Shown here one piece after another: positions 1 through 8,242 of a stretch of DNA of 64,000 nt. The first letter of the stretch is position 1. Each line of letters starts with the position of its first letter. The position numbers and the translations under genes were made by a program. Where the stretch lies: NCBI RefSeq assembly GCF_003259845.1, contig NZ_QLMJ01000002.1, positions 496,001 through 560,000 of the forward strand, in the 5' to 3' direction. Below the pieces are notes generated by a model, which was given only the letters and a program-made list of their open reading frames with translations, was not told the DNA's origin and made no database searches. Origin of the DNA: Actinoplanes lutulentus (GTDB taxonomy: Bacteria > Actinomycetota > Actinomycetes > Mycobacteriales > Micromonosporaceae).

Positions 1-429
1 TCGGCAGTGCTGCGGGGCGCGCAGGCGCTGCGGGTGCTGCACGAGCTGCACGACATGGGCGTGCGCCTGGCACTGGACGACTTCGGCACCGGCGAGTCGT
101 CGCTGAGCCTGCTGCGCGCGTTCCCGGCCGCCATCGTCAAGCTGGACAAGTCGTTCGTCGACGGCATCGAGTTCGACGAGCTGGGCACGCCCGCTGCCGA
201 CGCCCGCCAGGCGGTGGCCCGCGCGGTGATCCAGCTGGCCGGCGCGCTCGGCCTGGACACGGTCGCCGAAGGCATCGAGAACCAGGAACAGGCCGACCGC
301 CTGCACCGCCTCGGTTACACCGTCGGCCAGGGATATCACCTGGGCCGCCCGGTCCCGCCCGAGGAGATCACCGCCCGCTTCGCGGCCGAAGCCGAGCAGG
401 CGCGACGCTCCCAGCCTGCCGCGGCCTGA
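1..429 (+). CDS. EAL-domain c-di-GMP phosphodiesterase, C-terminal fragment
   Basis: The reading frame is open from the first base, so the gene starts upstream of the window; 142 residues remain. The visible part is the second half of an EAL domain, which hydrolyses cyclic di-GMP. Recognisable elements are DDFGTG followed by SSL, the KLDKSFV segment, VAEGIEN with the conserved acidic residue, and a closing GQGYHLGRP in place of the usual GYxFSRP. An upstream GGDEF or sensory domain is likely but cannot be seen. The gene ends just before a TnpB-like element, so its original downstream neighbour was probably the gene at 2533. Activity cannot be judged because the EAL signature itself lies outside the window. 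Confidence 0.85.
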   Translation, partial: SAVLRGAQALRVLHELHDMGVRLALDDFGTGESSLSLLRAFPAAIVKLDKSFVDGIEFDELGTPAADARQAVARAVIQLAGALGLDTVAEGIENQEQADRLHRLGYTVGQGYHLGRPVPPEEITARFAAEAEQARRSQPAAA

Positions 430-435
430 GCTCAC

Positions 436-2516
436 TGCCACAACAGACCCCGCTGGAGCCGAGCCGTGGTTGCCGGCGGTGCGATCAAAGTCGAGGTGAC
501 GACGGAATTGTCGGGTGCGTGAGACGAGCTTGTCGGGCTACGCTTCCACGGACAAGAACAAGTGTTCGAATCCGGGGCGGTGAGCAGGAGCGTGACCCGT
601 GCCGCGACTGCTGCCCCGAGGAAGACCCGGGGAAAGTCGAAGCAGAAGAACTGGCGGAGAGAAACGGATGCTCCAGTTGCGGTGATTCCGCTTGAGCTGG
701 ACCTGTCGGACCCGGCGATCCGGAGCCGGGTATTCGCGATGTTCGGGGCGATCTGGCATCTGCGCCGAGCCTTGCAGCGCCGGGCCGTGAACCGGGTCGA
801 CGCGTACTGGCGATCCAAGCGTCTGCGTGCGTCTGACCCGAGGGCTGCGCGCGTGGCGTTCGGCCTGTCGCGGCGAGCGTTCGAGCAAGCCGCGGCCGAG
901 CATGTAGACCGGTCGGGATGGCTACGGCGGCACTTGACCAAAGCCGTTGCGATGCATCTCGCAGACGAGATCTGGGCTGCCGTCGACCGGCACCTGTTTT
1001 CTGACGAGTCCGGCAACCGGCACGGTCGGCCGCGAGTTGGATCGTGGTGGACATCGAACCGGATCCCGGGCAGAGCCCGCTCGCATACAAAACCAAAGAC
1101 GTGGGAGACGTTCCATCTGGTCGGGTCGCTAGGCGCGCATCGGGAGGCGGGAGGGCATCACGGCCGCACGCCGATCAAGCCTGTCGAGCGGGCGACGTGG
1201 TGGGATTACGGCGGTCCGCTGGCTGTCGTGTTCACCGGCGCCGGTGACGATCTGGTCCTGCCGATCAGGCTCCAGAGCAGGCCTGGCAGTCAGGCCCGGT
1301 TTGATCATTTTCTCGGCCGCCCGCAGCTGTGGCACAAGGTTGACCTGGTGAGAGTCGAAGACCCGAAAGCACCCGGCGGCTGGCGCGTCTACGCGCACCT
1401 GATGATTCTCGGCCCCGGTTGGACCAGCCCCGCCGTCGCCGGCCAACGGGCTGCGGCACCGTCCGATCGGCTCGGTGGCGTCGACGGCAACGTTTCCAGC
1501 CTCGCGGTTGTGTCCATGCCGGCAGACCCTGCTGAACTCGGTGGCCTGCGCACAAGCCTGGTCACCATCACCGCAGAGCAGCGCGAGTCTGCCGCGCGCG
1601 CGGCGAAGAAGGCCCGGGACCAGCAGCGATCCTTGGATCGGTCCCGGCGTAATAGCAATCCCGGCCAGTACCAGCAGTCGAAACGGGAGCGAGGGCGCGC
1701 GGACCGACGGGCGGGTGCCGGCTTGGTGCCGAGGCAGGTGCCGACGCCGACCGGTGCCCGGGTCGCGAACAGGAATGGGGTGCCTCGGCAGGCATATCGC
1801 AAAGACCAACTCAGCCCTGCCTACCGGCGCACCCGCGCCGAACACGCGGCCGCGGCCCGGTCGAGGTCGCAGGCGAAACACGCCCGAGCCCAGCAGATCA
1901 GCCGGGCGATCGTCGCTGAACACGGACCGCGTTTGGTTGTCGAACACACGAACATCCACGCTTGGGCGAGGCTTTGGGGTCGCGGTATCGCTCTGTTCAG
2001 CCCTGGCATGTTGATCGCCGCGTTGAAGGTCGAATGCGTCGCGGCCGGCGGGCGAATGCTGCGGGCCGGTACCCGACAGACCGCCCTGTCGCAGCAATGC
2101 CCATGCGGCCGCCGTGAGAAGAAACCTCTCAGTCAACGCGTCCACGCCTGCCCGGTCTGCGGCCTTCGAGGGCATCGGGACCTGGTGGCCGCCGCGATGG
2201 GTGCCTGCGTCACATTCGGCGACCCGGACCAGCCGAGCACTGCTTACATCGATCAATTCCTCCGGGAGGCTCTCGCCTACCGGATCGAGATCCAAGGGCA
2301 GCAAGACGCCCTGACCTGGTCAACCGCAACCGCCAATGCCCGCAGTCCTGGGGTGTCGGTAGGTACGGCAGCCGCTGAATCGCAGCGGCCTCTGCCAGAC
2401 AAACCGGATACCACCGAGACGGACCACCCTCCGATGACCCACACTGGCTTCTCTGGTCGGCGTGAGCACGCGGAGCCATCCGTCCGGCACGGCCCTGAGT
2501 CCTCACATCGGCTCAA
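436..2516 (+). mobile_element. Proposed extent of IS1341-like (tnpB-only) element
   Basis: Boundaries are inferred, not proven. The left edge is placed just after CTCAC at 431-435 and the right edge after TCAA at 2513-2516, because IS200/IS605 elements lack terminal inverted repeats and target duplications and some family members have a TCAA right cleavage site. Removing this stretch would rejoin the EAL gene to the gene at 2533 with about 25 bases between them, a normal spacing here. The 132 bases before the nuclease gene hold no other gene. Confidence 0.35.
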
Positions 2517-2523
2517 GTCTTAG
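562..2523 (+). CDS. Large solitary TnpB-like (IS605 OrfB/IS1341-type) RuvC nuclease
   Basis: A 653-residue protein (GTG start) with the TnpB/OrfB architecture, the family of RNA-guided nucleases carried by IS200/IS605-type elements. All three RuvC acids are present: D308 in GGVDGNVSSLA, E461 in LVVEHTNIHAW and D540 in GHRDLVAAAMG. A zinc ribbon lies between the last two (C513, C515, C530, C533), its first knuckle shortened to CxC. A basic, Arg/Gln-rich stretch lies at about 345-430. The N-terminal part before RuvC-I is about 300 residues, longer than in a typical 350-450-residue TnpB, and there is a roughly 105-residue low-conservation tail. No TnpA transposase is nearby, so the element is non-autonomous or immobile. 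The stop lies 9 bases before the next gene. Confidence 0.8.
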   Translation: MFESGAVSRSVTRAATAAPRKTRGKSKQKNWRRETDAPVAVIPLELDLSDPAIRSRVFAMFGAIWHLRRALQRRAVNRVDAYWRSKRLRASDPRAARVAFGLSRRAFEQAAAEHVDRSGWLRRHLTKAVAMHLADEIWAAVDRHLFSDESGNRHGRPRVGSWWTSNRIPGRARSHTKPKTWETFHLVGSLGAHREAGGHHGRTPIKPVERATWWDYGGPLAVVFTGAGDDLVLPIRLQSRPGSQARFDHFLGRPQLWHKVDLVRVEDPKAPGGWRVYAHLMILGPGWTSPAVAGQRAAAPSDRLGGVDGNVSSLAVVSMPADPAELGGLRTSLVTITAEQRESAARAAKKARDQQRSLDRSRRNSNPGQYQQSKRERGRADRRAGAGLVPRQVPTPTGARVANRNGVPRQAYRKDQLSPAYRRTRAEHAAAARSRSQAKHARAQQISRAIVAEHGPRLVVEHTNIHAWARLWGRGIALFSPGMLIAALKVECVAAGGRMLRAGTRQTALSQQCPCGRREKKPLSQRVHACPVCGLRGHRDLVAAAMGACVTFGDPDQPSTAYIDQFLREALAYRIEIQGQQDALTWSTATANARSPGVSVGTAAAESQRPLPDKPDTTETDHPPMTHTGFSGRREHAEPSVRHGPESSHRLKS

Positions 2524-2532
2524 GGTACGGAA

Positions 2533-3033
2533 ATGGACACGGACGACGGCACCGGTACGGCACAGTCGCTCGCGGACCGGCTGGATCAGCTGACCTTCGC
2601 TGAGCTGACGGAGAGCCAGGCGACGGCCCGGATTCTGGACACCGTGGCGGACTGGGCCGGCGCGCAGGGGTGGCGGGTCTACCGCCGGGCGCCCAGCGTC
2701 TTCCCGTTGCCGGCCCCGCTGCGTGGCAACTCGGTGCTCGACGTGGCCTGCGCCCGGCCGGACGGCCCGCCGATCGCGATCGAGATCGACCGCAGCGACC
2801 GGCAGCGCACTGTCGACAAGCTGCTGGCCGAGGCCGCGGCCGGCCGGGTCGCGATCTGGGTCCGCTGGGGCGCCGGCCCGTTCCCGCCCCCGCCGCTGCC
2901 GGTGCACCTGGTGACCCGGGAGACGGCCCGCCGCGCCGGGAAATGGCACACCGTGGCAGACATGCCCGCACCGGCCCACTCGGAGCAGTTACTTTCCGGT
3001 AACATCGCGGAACTGCCTCTGGAGGACACATGA
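2533..3033 (+). CDS. Hypothetical protein with nuclease-like (PD-(D/E)xK-type) core
   Basis: A 166-residue protein of unknown function. Its middle shows a beta-strand pattern VLDVACARPDG, then IAIEID, followed by an amphipathic helix (about 90-102) and a strand VAIWVRW. This D...ExD arrangement recalls the restriction-endonuclease-like fold seen in CoiA/Vsr-like proteins, but the usual lysine is replaced, so nuclease activity is uncertain. No signal peptide or membrane segment is visible. The stop overlaps the start of the next gene by four bases (ATGA), indicating translational coupling with the SCO6745-family gene. It begins immediately after the TnpB-like element, which may supply or disrupt its promoter. 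Confidence 0.65.
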   Translation: MDTDDGTGTAQSLADRLDQLTFAELTESQATARILDTVADWAGAQGWRVYRRAPSVFPLPAPLRGNSVLDVACARPDGPPIAIEIDRSDRQRTVDKLLAEAAAGRVAIWVRWGAGPFPPPPLPVHLVTRETARRAGKWHTVADMPAPAHSEQLLSGNIAELPLEDT

Positions 3034-3893
3034 CCGAGAGCCCGTACCACCTGGCCTGGCGCGTGACCGAGCCGATCCACTCGATGATCTACTTCGTGCC
3101 CGAGGGGCCGGAGGCGTACGCGAAGGCCGGGCTGGACGACGCGGGAGCCGGTTACTTCGCGTCCCGGGGCGCGGTGTTCGGCGCGACCGGACCCCAGGTC
3201 GTGACCGCCACGTTCTACAACTTCAACCCGCGCCTGGTCGCCCGGGTTCTGCCGGCCGCCTGGCAGAAGACCACGCCGGAAGCGATGATCGCGGCCCGTT
3301 ACGCCGCTGTCGACGCGGCACTGACCCGGGGCCTGGGCGCCGAGGTGCTCGCCGGTCCGGAGGTCGCCGAGGCGGCCGAGCTGGCCCGGACCGCCGCCGA
3401 GGCGGCGACCCGGTGGCCGCAGGGCCGGCCGCTCTTCGCCGCGCACGCCGAGCTGGCCTGGCCGGAGCAGCCGCACCTGGTGCTCTTCCACGCGCAGACG
3501 CTGCTCCGCGAGTTCCGTGGTGACGGGCACATCGCCGCGCTGCTCACGGCCGGTCTCAGCGGTCTGGAAGCGGTGGTGCTCTACGTGAAGCAGGGCCTGT
3601 CCGACGAGCGGTTCCTGCGGCCCACCCGGGGCTGGAGCCGCGACGAGTGGGCGGCCGCCGCCGAGGGGCTGCGTGAGCGCGGCCTGCTCGCCGGCGACGA
3701 GCTGACCGACGAGGGCCTGCGGCTGCGCGCCGGGATCGAGGAGCAGACCGACCGGCTGGCCGAGCCGGCGTACTCGGTGCTGGGCGAACAGGGCGCGCTG
3801 CGGCTCGCGGACCTTACCCGGCCGCTGAGCCGCACCCTGGTGAAGGCCGGTTTCCTCGACCCCCGGGGGCTGAGTCCGCAGCGTCCGAGCTGA
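3030..3893 (+). CDS. SCO6745 family protein (helical, winged-helix-like C-terminus)
   Basis: A 287-residue cytosolic protein that I recognise as the actinobacterial SCO6745/SalK-like family of unknown biochemical role. Typical features are the N-terminal EPIHSMIYFVPE segment, the GYFASRGAVFGA block with a surface-facing FYNFNP motif, an Ala/Glu-rich helical middle, and a C-terminal part (about 190-285) that reads like a MarR-type winged helix (GWSRDEWAAAAEGL...RGLLAGDELTDEGLRLR). It is translationally coupled to the preceding gene (ATGA overlap). Members occur widely in actinobacteria and some sit in antibiotic clusters, but nothing here assigns a pathway. Confidence 0.75.
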   Translation: MTESPYHLAWRVTEPIHSMIYFVPEGPEAYAKAGLDDAGAGYFASRGAVFGATGPQVVTATFYNFNPRLVARVLPAAWQKTTPEAMIAARYAAVDAALTRGLGAEVLAGPEVAEAAELARTAAEAATRWPQGRPLFAAHAELAWPEQPHLVLFHAQTLLREFRGDGHIAALLTAGLSGLEAVVLYVKQGLSDERFLRPTRGWSRDEWAAAAEGLRERGLLAGDELTDEGLRLRAGIEEQTDRLAEPAYSVLGEQGALRLADLTRPLSRTLVKAGFLDPRGLSPQRPS

Positions 3894-3966
3894 GGAAACT
3901 TTCGGGTGAAAAGCCGCACCGGCCAAAAGCGTTGTCGTTCGGTAGCGAGAGGGTCACTCTTGGTTG

Positions 3967-4740
3967 GTGAGCGAGCTACGGAGACACCCGGCGTCCTGGT
4001 GGGCGCAGTTCCAAGAGTCCTCCGACAGGTTCGACACGGCGGTCCTCACCGAAGGACTCAGCGACCTGATCACCGCGAAGATCTCGTCGCCGCTGCTGCG
4101 CCGTGAGGCGCAGATCGCAGCGGAGATCGTTGTCCGGCACCTGAACAAGCCGACCAGCCCGGAGCTGGCCGAGCGCTCCACCAAGGCCGTGGAACGGCTG
4201 GTCGAGACGGTGGACCGGCTCGAGGAACGTTCCGGCGAGGGTTTCGAGCTGGCCGAGGCACGGGCGCTCTGTCACCTGCTCGAAGGCCGCTTGGGCGACG
4301 CGGCCTCGGAGGCCGAGGGGTTCGTGAGGACGCAGTCGATCCTGCGGCTCTTCGTCTCTTCGCTGCGGATGGAACGGTTCGACAACGACCTGGCGGTGCG
4401 GATGCTCGCGGCCGGGCACGCCCCGGCGGCAGCGCTCGGTTCCGGCGCCGTGATGGGCAAGTACAGCTGGTGGCCGAGCTGGCTCACCAAGGTGGTGACC
4501 GAGCGGGCCATGGCCGGCAACCTCGACCAGCACACGATCACCGCTCTGGACCGCTGCGCGTACGCCGAGCTGAGCCCGGCGCAGGCACGCATCGCGCGCC
4601 GGCTGCTCTCCGGCGAGCAGGACCTGATCGAGGCCTCCGCCACCCGCCTGGAGATGCTGAACGAGCCCCGGGCCGCCAAACTGCTCCGCGAGGGCGACCT
4701 GACAGCGGTCGCCCTCGCGGCAAGACTTATCCCGCTCTAG
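3967..4740 (+). CDS. Hypothetical protein, alpha-helical
   Basis: A 257-residue protein that I do not recognise. The GTG at 3967 is preferred over a TTG three bases earlier; a purine-rich AGAGGG lies about 13 bases upstream. The sequence is rich in Glu, Arg, Leu and Ala and predicted to be helical throughout, with a heptad-like segment around residues 55-95 (ERSTKAVERLVETVDRLEER). No signal peptide, membrane span or catalytic motif is apparent. It stands alone: it ends one base before the convergent ABC transporter gene, so the two share a terminator region of essentially no length. Confidence 0.6.
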   Translation: MSELRRHPASWWAQFQESSDRFDTAVLTEGLSDLITAKISSPLLRREAQIAAEIVVRHLNKPTSPELAERSTKAVERLVETVDRLEERSGEGFELAEARALCHLLEGRLGDAASEAEGFVRTQSILRLFVSSLRMERFDNDLAVRMLAAGHAPAAALGSGAVMGKYSWWPSWLTKVVTERAMAGNLDQHTITALDRCAYAELSPAQARIARRLLSGEQDLIEASATRLEMLNEPRAAKLLREGDLTAVALAARLIPL

Positions 4741-4741
4741 A

Positions 4742-5881
4742 TCAGGCGCCGCCCTCTTCCAAGGTGACGGTGGCGGGAGCGAAGCCGGTGCCGTTGACGT
4801 CGACGCCGGCGGTCTTGGCGGCCTCGACGGCCTTGTTGATGTAGTCGTTGGTGTAGGCGAGGCCCTCGGGGGCCTTGGTCAGCACCGAGTCACCGGTCTG
4901 GTTCTTGGTGGTCTGCGAGATGTCCACGGTCTGCTTCCAGGCCGCCTCGTCGATGACGCCGATGCCACCGGTGGCCGGCCAGATCAGCTTGTTGACCTCG
5001 TTCATCTGCCAGAGCTGGTGGCTCTTGCCGAGCTTCGAGCCCTTCGCGATCACCAGGTCACGGCACTTCTCCGCGTTGTCGCGGCAGAACGCCCAGCCCT
5101 GGATCGTGGCGGTCAGGAACTTCACCGTCTGCTGCTGGTACGCCGGGTCGTCGAGCTTCTCGGTGTTCGCCCAGACCGCGTCCTGGAGCATCGAGGAGCC
5201 CTCGGTCTTCCAGTCGATGATCGAGAAGTCGGCGGCGGTGTACAGCTTGCCGGTCGCCGGGTTCTTCGCCTCGAGGAGCTGGGCGTACTCGTTGTAGCTC
5301 ATCGCCTGGGCGGCGTCGATCTCCTTCTTCAGCAGCGCCTGCATGTCGAACTGCTGCTGGACCAGGGTGACGTCCTTGCCCGGGTCGATGCCGGCCTTGG
5401 TCATGCCGGCGAAGAGCTCGAACTCGTTGCCGAAGCCCCAGTTGCCGACCTTCTTGCCCTTGAGGTCAGCGGCGGTCTTGATGCCGCTGTCCGCCCACGC
5501 CACCTGATAGGTGCCGGAGCGGGCGAAGATCTGGCCGACGTCGGTGATCCCGGCGCCCTGCTCCCGCGACGCCAGGGCCTTCGGCACCCACGCCACCGCG
5601 TAGTCGGCCTTGCCCTGGGCGAGCACGGTCTGCGGGACGATGTCGACGCCGCCTTCGATCAGCTCGACGTCGAGACCCTGCTCCTTGTAGAAGCCCTGGT
5701 CGACCGCGGCGATGTACCCGGCGAACTGTGCCTGGTAGAACCACTGCAGCTGGAGCTTGATCGGGGTCAGCGCGCCACTGGCGCCGGGCGCGGGGGTGGC
5801 GGTCTCGTCGGCGGTACCGCAGCCGGCGAGGATCAGGGTGGAAGCGGCAATGATGGAGGCGAATATCCGGGTTCGGCGCAT
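4742..5881 (-). CDS. ABC transporter substrate-binding lipoprotein, THI5/NMT1-like
   Basis: A 379-residue periplasmic-type binding protein anchored as a lipoprotein: Met-Arg-Arg start, hydrophobic stretch and lipobox ILAGC with Cys21, followed by a Thr/Ala-rich linker. The ATG at 5881 follows GAGAGG at good distance; an upstream in-frame start lacks this. The mature part opens with LQLQWFYQAQFAGYIAAVDQG, the signature of THI5/NMT1/SsuA-like proteins that bind pyrimidines, riboflavin, sulfonates and similar small molecules. It is the last gene of a six-gene minus-strand unit containing two permeases, an ATPase and pyrimidine-ring enzymes, so a pyrimidine, dihydropyrimidine or hydantoin ligand is the likely cargo. 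Confidence 0.85.
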   Translation of the reverse strand: MRRTRIFASIIAASTLILAGCGTADETATPAPGASGALTPIKLQLQWFYQAQFAGYIAAVDQGFYKEQGLDVELIEGGVDIVPQTVLAQGKADYAVAWVPKALASREQGAGITDVGQIFARSGTYQVAWADSGIKTAADLKGKKVGNWGFGNEFELFAGMTKAGIDPGKDVTLVQQQFDMQALLKKEIDAAQAMSYNEYAQLLEAKNPATGKLYTAADFSIIDWKTEGSSMLQDAVWANTEKLDDPAYQQQTVKFLTATIQGWAFCRDNAEKCRDLVIAKGSKLGKSHQLWQMNEVNKLIWPATGGIGVIDEAAWKQTVDISQTTKNQTGDSVLTKAPEGLAYTNDYINKAVEAAKTAGVDVNGTGFAPATVTLEEGGA

Positions 5882-5892
5882 GAAGAAACCTC

Positions 5893-6648
5893 TCAGGAGA
5901 TGAGCGACTGCCGCCACGGCATGGCTAGCCGTTCCAGCAGGAGCGTGACGAGGTAGAAGGTGAGTCCGAGCAGGCAGGCGCCGGCCACGAAGGCCCAGGC
6001 ACGGGGGTAGGCGGTGAACGCCGCGGCGGAGGTGATCCGCGCGCCGAGCCCGTCTTGCAGCCCGCCGAAGTACTCGGCGACGACCGCGGCGATGACGGCC
6101 AGCGACGACGCCTGCCGCAGGCCGGTGAAGAGATGGGGGAGTGCGCCGGGCAGGCGTACCTTGCGGGCGAAGGTCCAGCCACCCGCGGCGTAGGTGTGCA
6201 TCAGCTCCTGGTGGACCGGGTTCACCTCACGCAGCCCGCGCAGCAGGTTCAGGAAGACCGGGAAGAACACCACGATCGCGGTGACCAAGCGGCGGGGGAC
6301 GCTGCTGGTCGACTCGAACATGTTGTTGAGGATCGGGGCGAGCGCGATGATCGGCAGCGCGTTGATCACCGCGGCGAACGGGACGGACACTTCACCGAGG
6401 ATTTTCGACCGGCTGACGGCGAGAGCGGCCAGGATCGCGATCAGGGTGCCGGCCACCAGGCCGACCAGGGCGTTGGTGCCGCTGGCGAGTGCCGCCTCCC
6501 AGACGTTGGTCCGCTGGGCGAGCAGCTCGCGCCAGATCGCCGACGGCGCCGGCAGGATGAACGGGGCGATCCGGCCCAGCGTGACGATCAGCTCCCAGAG
6601 GACCAGCGCGAGGACTCCGACGATCACCGGAGGCAGGACGCGTCTCAT
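5893..6648 (-). CDS. ABC transporter permease (pyrimidine/hydantoin-type importer)
   Basis: A 251-residue inner-membrane permease of the SsuC/TauC/ThiX class with about six membrane segments. The coupling (EAA) loop is visible as the stretch from GGWTFARKVRLPGALP onward, which contacts the ATPase. Its start overlaps the stop of the upstream ATPase gene by four bases, and the binding-protein gene follows 11 bases after its stop, so all belong to one transcript. It is the second of two permeases in the operon (the other is at 7400-8242), giving a heterodimeric channel. Substrate is inferred from the neighbouring hydantoinase and ureidopropionase genes. Confidence 0.88.
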   Translation of the reverse strand: MRRVLPPVIVGVLALVLWELIVTLGRIAPFILPAPSAIWRELLAQRTNVWEAALASGTNALVGLVAGTLIAILAALAVSRSKILGEVSVPFAAVINALPIIALAPILNNMFESTSSVPRRLVTAIVVFFPVFLNLLRGLREVNPVHQELMHTYAAGGWTFARKVRLPGALPHLFTGLRQASSLAVIAAVVAEYFGGLQDGLGARITSAAAFTAYPRAWAFVAGACLLGLTFYLVTLLLERLAMPWRQSLIS

Positions 6649-7403
6649 GAGCGCAGCGCCTTGCGTACCTCAGTGATCTTTTCGAAGTAAGCCGGCGCCT
6701 GCCGTCCTGCCTCGTCCCGTGACGGGATCTTGATGTCGATCGCCGCGGTGATCCGGCCGGGGCGCGCCGACATCACCACCACCCGGTCGGAGAGGAAGAC
6801 CGCCTCGGAGATCGAGTGGGTGACGAAGACGGTGCTGGTGCCGGTCGTGGCGCAGATGCCGAGCAGCTCGGACTGGAGGCGTTCGCGGGTCATCTCGTCG
6901 AGCGCGCCGAACGGCTCGTCCATGAGCAGCAGCGGCGGCTGCACGGCGAGGGCCCGGGCGATCGCGACACGCTGCTGCATGCCGCCGGAGAGCTGGCCGG
7001 GGTAGTGGCCGGCGAAGTCGGCGAGGCCGACCAGCTCCAGCATCTCCTCGGCCTTGGCCTTGCGCTCGGAGCGCGAGACGCCGCGCAGTTCCAGGGGCAG
7101 CTCGACGTTCTTGCGGACGGTCCGCCACTCGAAGAGGCCGGCCTGCTGGAACGCGATGCCGTACTCCTGCTCCTTGCGGGCGGTCGCGGCGGGCCGGTCG
7201 GCGACGGTGACCGTGCCGGTGGTCGGCGTGATCAGGTCGGCGATCAGGCGCAGCAGGGTGCTCTTGCCGCACCCGGACGGGCCGATCAGGGAGACGAACT
7301 CGCCGTTCTGAATAGAAAGATCGATTTCGGCCAGGGCGGTGACCTCATCGGGCCGGCCCTGGTTGAAGATCTTGGACACGTTGTCGACCACCACGGCGGT
7401 CAT
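6645..7403 (-). CDS. ABC transporter ATP-binding protein (nitrate/sulfonate/taurine class)
   Basis: A 252-residue nucleotide-binding subunit. Walker A GPSGCGKST is at residues 41-49, the signature LSGGMQQRVAIARAL near 138, Walker B LLLMDEPFGALDE near 160 and the switch histidine in VFVTHSISEAV near 193. It powers import through the two flanking permeases, overlapping each by four bases (ATGA junctions), which is a strong sign of a coupled operon. Sequence class matches SsuB/TauB/ThiZ-type ATPases that work with THI5/NMT1-like binding proteins. Confidence 0.92.
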   Translation of the reverse strand: MTAVVVDNVSKIFNQGRPDEVTALAEIDLSIQNGEFVSLIGPSGCGKSTLLRLIADLITPTTGTVTVADRPAATARKEQEYGIAFQQAGLFEWRTVRKNVELPLELRGVSRSERKAKAEEMLELVGLADFAGHYPGQLSGGMQQRVAIARALAVQPPLLLMDEPFGALDEMTRERLQSELLGICATTGTSTVFVTHSISEAVFLSDRVVVMSARPGRITAAIDIKIPSRDEAGRQAPAYFEKITEVRKALRS

Positions 7404-8242
7404 AGAGTCACCACCTCCACGTGGCGTCGATGCCGCATCAGCGGCACTTCCAGGAGACTGACGGCGGCCGCGACGAGGAGGCCGAGCAGCGCCGCCCCGA
7501 GCATGGCCGTGTAGACCTTGGCGGGATCCGAGGTGGCCTCCCGGGAGTACTCGATGATCAGGCGGCCGATGCCGCCGCGGGTGCCGGTCGAGATCTCACC
7601 GACCACCGCACCGACCACCGCTGCCGCGCCGGCCAGGCGCAGCGCCGGGAAGAGGTAGGGCAGCGCCGCCGGGAAACGGAGCTTCACCAGCGTGCGCCAC
7701 CACCCCGCGGCGTAACTGCGCATCAACTCGACGCCGCTGGCGGACGGTGACTGAAGACCGCGCAGCATGCCCACCGCCACCGGGAAGAACGCGAGGTAGG
7801 CGGCGATCACCGCGACCGTGGCCCAGGGCGGCATCACGACGCCACCCCAGCCGGCGATCAGCGGCGCGAGCGCCACCAGCGGAACGGTCTGGGAGAGGAT
7901 CACGTACGGAAGCAGCCCGCGCTCGACGATCCGGAACCGCTGCATCGCGACCGCCAGGACCAGCCCGATCAGCGCGCCGGCGACGAATCCGGCCGCGGTG
8001 ATGCCGAGGGTGAAGACGCAGGCGTCCAGCACCACCTGCCACACCGGACGGCCGCCGGCCAGCTCGGGCGCGCCGAGCCGGTCGGCGATCGTCGCGAGGT
8101 GCGGCATGGAGAGGTCGTCGGCGCGCGGGAGGACCCGCACGCCGAACAACACCGTCCCCTCGGGATTGCCGACCGCCTTGTAGCCTTCCCAGGCCAATCC
8201 CGCGATCAGCAGCCCGGCGATCACCGAGAGGACGCGCCTCAT
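7400..8242 (-). CDS. ABC transporter permease, second subunit
   Basis: A 280-residue integral membrane protein of the same class as the product of 5893-6648, with an N-terminal membrane anchor, a periplasmic loop (about 25-75) and five to six further spans. The EAA-type loop reads AGWWRTLVKLRFPAALP near residues 180-195. It overlaps the ATPase gene downstream and the F420-type oxidoreductase gene upstream by four bases each. The two permeases are divergent in sequence, so the importer is probably a heterodimer. Confidence 0.88.
   Translation of the reverse strand: MRRVLSVIAGLLIAGLAWEGYKAVGNPEGTVLFGVRVLPRADDLSMPHLATIADRLGAPELAGGRPVWQVVLDACVFTLGITAAGFVAGALIGLVLAVAMQRFRIVERGLLPYVILSQTVPLVALAPLIAGWGGVVMPPWATVAVIAAYLAFFPVAVGMLRGLQSPSASGVELMRSYAAGWWRTLVKLRFPAALPYLFPALRLAGAAAVVGAVVGEISTGTRGGIGRLIIEYSREATSDPAKVYTAMLGAALLGLLVAAAVSLLEVPLMRHRRHVEVVTL

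Noticed and set aside
561..575. GTTCGAATCC, resembling a tRNA T-loop
   Set aside because: The flanks do not form a T-stem and no acceptor or anticodon arm is present, so it is not a tRNA or a tRNA-derived attachment site.
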